This document shows, piece by piece, positions 60,826-64,000 of a DNA stretch of 64,000 nt. The notes below the pieces were generated by a model. That model searched no databases, was not told the DNA's origin, and saw nothing but the letters and a program-made list of their open reading frames with translations. Made by a program: the position numbers and the translations under genes. Source of the stretch: Bacillus sp. CHD6a (lineage in GTDB: Bacteria > Bacillota > Bacilli > Bacillales > Bacillaceae_I); NCBI RefSeq assembly GCF_001293645.1, contig NZ_LBMD01000002.1, positions 62,001-126,000 of the forward strand. The letters are read 5' to 3'. Within the stretch, counting starts at the first letter, position 1; each line of letters begins with the position of its first letter.

Positions 60826-61554
60826 ATGGGAAAATTACTGTTCCTCTTTATCATCGGGACAATTGGTATGACCCTCCGTTTTTTCATTATAGGCGAGTTT
60901 GAATTGGATCAGATATTTATTCTATTTTTGTTTCCAATTGGAGCTTTCGTGCTTTGGTTTGTACATAAATGGATGGTAAGCAGAGATGTGAACTATATAC
61001 CTTCAAGTACAGATGAAACCTGGAATACGAACATGGGTGAACGGTATTCGAACGGCGTGAAACAACTTTATAAAGGAAAGGAGAAAGTTGCGGTGTATCG
61101 CCGTTTCTACCAACATCGTTGGCAGCTTTGGGTCAATGAAGTGGTGGAAGGGGACGGTAACTGGTATATGAATCTTTCTTTTGAGTTTGCTGCAGAAGGT
61201 AAAGTCGAAATTGTGGAGGGACGAAGCAGTATATTTAAAAATAACACCAATTGGATAATCGTGCGTGATGGCGAGCCGGTTGGAAAAGTGAAAACTGAAT
61301 TTTCCATAAAGAATGCTGCAAAGCTTAAAGAAGCGTTAACTATAGAAATAGACGATAAAGTGATATACTATCAATCTTTTGGAATCGGGTCTCCAACAGA
61401 CGTGCTGATAGATGACCATGTGGTCGCAAAAGGAAAACGGTCTGAAGTGTTAAGATCAAAATATCATTTCGAATTAGTCGATGATGAGTATGAAAAACTG
61501 GAAGAGGTGTTAGTAATGGGCTTTATTTTATTTAATTATGTTCATAAACAGTAG
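60826..61554 (+). CDS. Tubby-like C-terminal domain protein with N-terminal membrane segments
   Basis: 242 residues. Two hydrophobic helices at the start (LLFLFIIGTIGMTLRFFIIG and IFILFLFPIGAFVLWFVH), then a beta-rich domain: KEKVAVYRRFYQHRWQLWVN, KTEFSIKNAAKLKEALTIEI. This resembles the LURP-one/tubby-like domain found in Bacillus proteins. The assignment is by pattern only. AAAGGAG lies upstream. Confidence 0.6.
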   Translation: MGKLLFLFIIGTIGMTLRFFIIGEFELDQIFILFLFPIGAFVLWFVHKWMVSRDVNYIPSSTDETWNTNMGERYSNGVKQLYKGKEKVAVYRRFYQHRWQLWVNEVVEGDGNWYMNLSFEFAAEGKVEIVEGRSSIFKNNTNWIIVRDGEPVGKVKTEFSIKNAAKLKEALTIEIDDKVIYYQSFGIGSPTDVLIDDHVVAKGKRSEVLRSKYHFELVDDEYEKLEEVLVMGFILFNYVHKQ

Positions 61555-61568
61555 GAGGGAGAATACAT

Positions 61569-62147
61569 ATGACCAACACAAAACCAATCTTGAAAGATTT
61601 CCCATCAGAATTCACTACAGACAGACTCTTCATCAGAATGCCTTTGCCAGGAGACGGTCCTGCAGTACATGAGGCGATCCTTCATTCTCTTCCTGAGCTA
61701 AAGCCATGGATGATCTTCGCACAGCATGAACAGACAGTAGAGGATGTGGAAGCGAATATAAGGGAAAGTCATGCGGAGTTCCTCCAACGAAAGGATTTGA
61801 GGCTCTTAATTTTCTTAAAAGAAACCGGTGAGTTCGTCGCATCGTCAGGCTTGCATCGGATCAACTGGTCCATTCCGAAGTTTGAAATTGGCTATTGGAT
61901 TGATTCCAGGCACAGTGGCAAAGGCTATATAACGGAAGCGGTGGAAGGGATCAGTCAGTTTGCATTGGAACAATTGGGGGCCAACCGTTTGGAGATCCGC
62001 TGTGATTCCAAGAACGTGAAGAGCCGTGCGGTCGCAGAAAGAACCGGTTATACTTTAGAGGGAATTCTTAAAAGCAGTGAGCGCGATGTTACCGGGGAAT
62101 TGCGGGATACATGTGTGTTTGCGAAAGTGAGATCTGAAGTTATTTAG
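61569..62147 (+). CDS. GNAT N-acetyltransferase (RimJ/RimL type)
   Basis: 192 residues. FTTDRLFIRMPLPGDGPAVH, LKPWMIFAQ, the acetyl-CoA loop IDSRHSGKGYITEAVEGIS and CDSKNVKSRAVAERTGYTLE. GTAGGAGGGAG lies upstream. Typical ribosomal-protein-serine acetyltransferase layout. Confidence 0.88.
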   Translation: MTNTKPILKDFPSEFTTDRLFIRMPLPGDGPAVHEAILHSLPELKPWMIFAQHEQTVEDVEANIRESHAEFLQRKDLRLLIFLKETGEFVASSGLHRINWSIPKFEIGYWIDSRHSGKGYITEAVEGISQFALEQLGANRLEIRCDSKNVKSRAVAERTGYTLEGILKSSERDVTGELRDTCVFAKVRSEVI

Positions 62148-62151
62148 GAGA

Positions 62152-62185
62152 GGCGAGCGAGTAAAGTGCTTGTCTTTTTTTTAGG
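62152..62185 (+). terminator. Probable rho-independent terminator
   Basis: GGCGAGC and GCTTGTC pair with two G-U pairs around 9 bases, followed by eight T. A GGGACA...CCTGTCC site (62190-62213) lies just after. Confidence 0.65.
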
Positions 62186-62306
62186 AGAAAGGGACAAACA
62201 CGGTTCCTGTCCTTACTGCCTAACATCTGCTCTTCAATAAAACTTTATTGAAAAACAATAAATGTAGTGGTACATTCATATTATCACGATGAAGCGAGGT
62301 GCTTTT

Positions 62307-62783
62307 ATGAAGCATGGTTCTACCCTTTTTTTAAAAATAGCGGTATTTCTTATTGGAACCCCTGTTTTTATTACATGTATAGTTGGGTTGTTTACTCTGA
62401 TAAAAAATCCAGCAACTCCTGAATACGCGTATATTCTCTACCCTATTGTAGCGGGGATGCTTGTAACCACCATTCCATTTTATTTTGCATTGTTTCAGGC
62501 GCTGAAACTTTTGGGGTATATTGATAAAAACGAGGCCTTCTCGCAATTTTCGGTAGAAGCATTAAAGAAAATTAAATTTTGTGCGATTACAATCAGTTGT
62601 GTGTATGTTGTAATCATGCCGTTTGTCTTTCTGTTAGCAGATAAAGATGATGCGCCTGGTGCGATCATCATGGGCGCGGTCCCAATCTTTGCATCCATCG
62701 TAATTGCTGTATTCGCTGCGGTCCTTCAGAGGCTTTTGCAGGTAGCCATCGACATAAAATCTGAAAATGACTTAACAGTGTGA
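62307..62783 (+). CDS. yoaS: DUF2975 membrane protein (YoaS-like)
   Basis: 158 residues from ATG 62307 (GAGGTG upstream; ATG 62289 contains that site downstream and is less likely). Four membrane segments: LFLKIAVFLIGTPVFITCIV, ILYPIVAGMLVTTIPFYFAL, AITISCVYVVIMPFVFLLA and MGAVPIFASIVIAVFAAVLQ, with LFQALKLLGYIDKNEAFSQ between. The pairing with a small Xre regulator is the yoaS-yozG arrangement of B. subtilis. Confidence 0.82.
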   Translation: MKHGSTLFLKIAVFLIGTPVFITCIVGLFTLIKNPATPEYAYILYPIVAGMLVTTIPFYFALFQALKLLGYIDKNEAFSQFSVEALKKIKFCAITISCVYVVIMPFVFLLADKDDAPGAIIMGAVPIFASIVIAVFAAVLQRLLQVAIDIKSENDLTV

Positions 62784-62793
62784 GGTGAAGACA

Positions 62794-63006
62794 ATGGCTA
62801 TCATCATAAATGTCGATGTCATGTTGGCAAAAAGAAAAATGAGCGTTACCGAACTTTCAGAAAGAGTCGGAATCACCATGGCAAACCTCTCTATCCTCAA
62901 GAATGGCAAAGCCAAAGCCATTCGTTTCTCCACCCTCGAGGCGGTCTGTAAAGCGCTCGACTGCCAACCGGGAGACATTTTGGAGTACAGACCCGAGGAG
63001 GAGTAG
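62794..63006 (+). CDS. yozG: Small Xre-type HTH regulator (YozG-like)
   Basis: 70 residues from ATG 62794 (GAGGTGAAG upstream). IIINVDVMLAKRKMSVTELS and ERVGITMANLSILKNGKAKA form the HTH, and FSTLEAVCKALDCQPGDILE is the closing block of the short Cro/C1 family. It starts 10 bases after the DUF2975 stop, and probably regulates this pair. Confidence 0.88.
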   Translation: MAIIINVDVMLAKRKMSVTELSERVGITMANLSILKNGKAKAIRFSTLEAVCKALDCQPGDILEYRPEEE

Positions 63007-63091
63007 GTAGAGCAAGGAGCTTTTGAGGATTATAACCATTCCGTTGGTTGATGTATATCTTTTTTTAGGATTTCAACTGGCAGAAGTTAAA

Positions 63092-63137
63092 AGAGGGTTC
63101 TATCGCTTGGACGAAGTGGTAGAACCCTCTTTTTTTC
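63092..63137 (+). terminator. Strong rho-independent terminator
   Basis: AGAGGGTTCTA pairs with TAGAACCCTCT around a 20-base loop with a T run after. Ends the yoaS-yozG operon. Confidence 0.92.
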
Positions 63138-63145
63138 GTAAAATT

Positions 63146-63250
63146 GTAGAACGTTGGTGTTAACAGGTAGAAGCTCTGTTGGGAAATGTAGAAGCTCACC
63201 GAATAAAGGTCGAAGGTGGCGGGGGAAAGGTATAACGTCCTCGCTATATT
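63146..63250 (+). repeat. Intergenic tandem array, exact 21-bp period, 5 units
   Basis: GTAGAAC, GTAGAAG, GTAGAAG, GTCGAAG and GTATAAC occur at 63146, 63167, 63188, 63209 and 63230. The 14 bases after each core vary (AAC or AAA at the unit end). The array directly follows the yozG terminator. Confidence 0.87.
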
Positions 63251-63346
63251 CCATGAGTCTTTCACAATCTTAGATAGTCTATATAAAATGCGTTGTCCTA
63301 AGAATTGGAGCCTCCAAGTTATCTCCTCAACCACATTCCTAACCCA

Positions 63347-63374
63347 TTGACAGAATGAAACAGCATGCTATAAT
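63347..63374 (+). promoter_or_regulatory. Consensus sigma-A promoter
   Basis: TTGACA at 63347-63352 and TATAAT at 63369-63374 with a 16-base spacer. Both hexamers are perfect. It drives the metallophore-exporter gene(s). Confidence 0.88.
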
Positions 63375-63383
63375 TCCGTTAGA

Positions 63384-63406
63384 TAAAACGTAATGATTTT
63401 GATTTA
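63384..63406. promoter_or_regulatory. Zur box
   Basis: Compared with the Bacillus Zur consensus TAAATCGTAAT, N, ATTACGATTTA, this 23-base site matches at 20 positions (TAAAACGTAAT, G, ATTTTGATTTA). It overlaps the expected transcription start, a blocking position. A second imperfect inverted arm, AAATCGAAATCAT, follows at 63418-63430. Confidence 0.72.
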
Positions 63407-63470
63407 ACAAATATTTTAAATCGAAATCATGTCTTTATAAAAGAAAGGAAAAGCGGTTACTGGTTTAAAC

Positions 63471-63671
63471 ATGGAAGATCTCCGAGGATTGCAAAGTATA
63501 AACTATCCGTTTAAGAGAAGATATCATGATATTCAAGCGGCAGCTTATCTTTGCGACAGGATGATCATTTTAAAAGACGGTCAAATCGAAGAAACAATTA
63601 GAACGCAAGATTTAGGCCAAGTACAATCATCCTATGCCAAAAAACTATTACATTCGTTACTAACGATATAA
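63471..63671 (+). pseudogene. C-terminal remnant of an ABC transporter ATPase (CntF-like)
   Basis: The 66-residue frame reads YHDIQAAAYLCDRMIILKDG, QIEETIRTQDLGQVQSSYAK and KLLHSLLTI, which is the end of a nickel/peptide-type ATPase from the switch histidine (HD) on. Walker A, signature and Walker B are absent. About 18 unrelated residues precede it. It is a deletion remnant, since the whole ATPase would be about 250 residues. It lies directly between the Zur promoter and a CntE-like exporter, so it probably derives from a metallophore-uptake operon. Confidence 0.78.
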
Positions 63672-63683
63672 GGAGAGAGACAG

Positions 63684-64000
63684 ATGAAAGGCGCGTTATC
63701 TTGGCCCTTTATGAGGCTGTATATTCTGGTGCTCTTCTATTTCAGTGCCAATGCTATCTTAAATGTCATTATTCCTTTGCAAGGAAAGGCACTCGGAGCA
63801 ACTAATACCACAATAGGAATGATCATGGGGGCCTATTTATTTACTACGATGTTCCTTAGACCATGGGCAGGTCAGTTAATTGCTCGGTACGGTCCCATTC
63901 CCATTTTACGTACCATTTTGGTTGTAAACGGAATAGCCTTAATTTTATATGCCGTTACTGGACTGGGCGGCTACGCATTTGCGAGAATCTTGCAGGGTGT
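63684..64000 (+). CDS. cntE: MFS metallophore exporter (CntE-like), 3' end outside window
   Basis: First 105 codons only. KGALSWPFMRLYILVLFYFS, NAILNVIIPLQGKALGATNT and GMIMGAYLFTTMFLRPWAGQ closely resemble my memory of the staphylopine exporter CntE, including the FLRPWAG motif A. AAGGAGAG lies upstream. It would export a nicotianamine-like metallophore under zinc limitation, given the Zur box. The gene name is by similarity and the rest of the gene is not visible. Confidence 0.75.
   Translation, partial: MKGALSWPFMRLYILVLFYFSANAILNVIIPLQGKALGATNTTIGMIMGAYLFTTMFLRPWAGQLIARYGPIPILRTILVVNGIALILYAVTGLGGYAFARILQG

Noticed and set aside
1-64000. tRNA, rRNA or complete insertion sequence
   Set aside because: No cloverleaf, rRNA-like stretch, transposase frame or terminal inverted repeat pair was seen.

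Overview
The window comes from a low-GC Gram-positive spore-former lineage, most probably a member of the Bacillaceae (Bacillus/Sutcliffiella-like). Support: AAGGAGG-type ribosome binding sites, frequent TTG/GTG starts, an operon phoD-tatAd-tatCd preceded by Pho-box repeats, yeeI, a yoaS-yozG-like pair, a PtsG-type glucose permease, a YdbD-type manganese catalase, and B. subtilis-like Fur and Zur operators. No rRNA, tRNA, prophage, complete insertion sequence or CRISPR array was recognised. The content is chromosomal accessory metabolism and stress genes.

Layout: 0-6 kb carries the end of a serine hydrolase and a five-gene module of sigma factor, membrane protein, ABC ATPase and two ABC-2 permeases. 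6-9 kb carries a flavoprotein and a two-gene ergothioneine-type pathway (egtB-egtD). 9-13.5 kb is a run of small enzymes, mostly GNAT acetyltransferases, including a nucleotidyltransferase-GNAT fusion. 13.8-17.6 kb holds a nucleobase permease divergent from a LysR regulator, then yeeI. 18-33 kb mixes GNATs, a peroxiredoxin, a secreted lamin-tail/phospholipase-D protein, nucleotidyltransferases, a HAD phosphatase, an ECF sigma factor with a membrane LCP-like partner, and an SDR gene behind a structured leader. 33-39.8 kb has an orphan peptide-type permease pair, a decayed membrane gene, a 14-copy 52-bp tandem array, small membrane and lipoproteins, and a frameshifted DUF2200 gene. 40-50 kb has manganese catalase, ptsG, an old yellow enzyme, a MarR-SDR-flavodoxin cluster with a shared operator before each gene, an MFS exporter and an orphan GvpU. 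50-64 kb has a dimethylarginine-hydrolase-like enzyme, a repeat coiled-coil protein, a Fur-box nitroreductase, the Pho/Tat operon, a secreted HNH nuclease, another GNAT-rich stretch, and at the right edge a Zur-box promoter leading into a metallophore-exporter gene that continues past the window.

The most unusual signal is outside the genes. Seven intergenic regions carry short tandem arrays whose period is conserved while the sequence is not: 20-22 bp in four loci and 52 bp in three. Two of the 52-bp arrays share a common internal architecture although the rest of the unit differs. A second dispersed family (core GGGACAGG, at least eight sites between 39 and 62 kb) and a third (about 85 bp, three copies) also occur. 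Several genes show small-scale decay: one-base frameshifts, a lost start codon, and truncated remnants.
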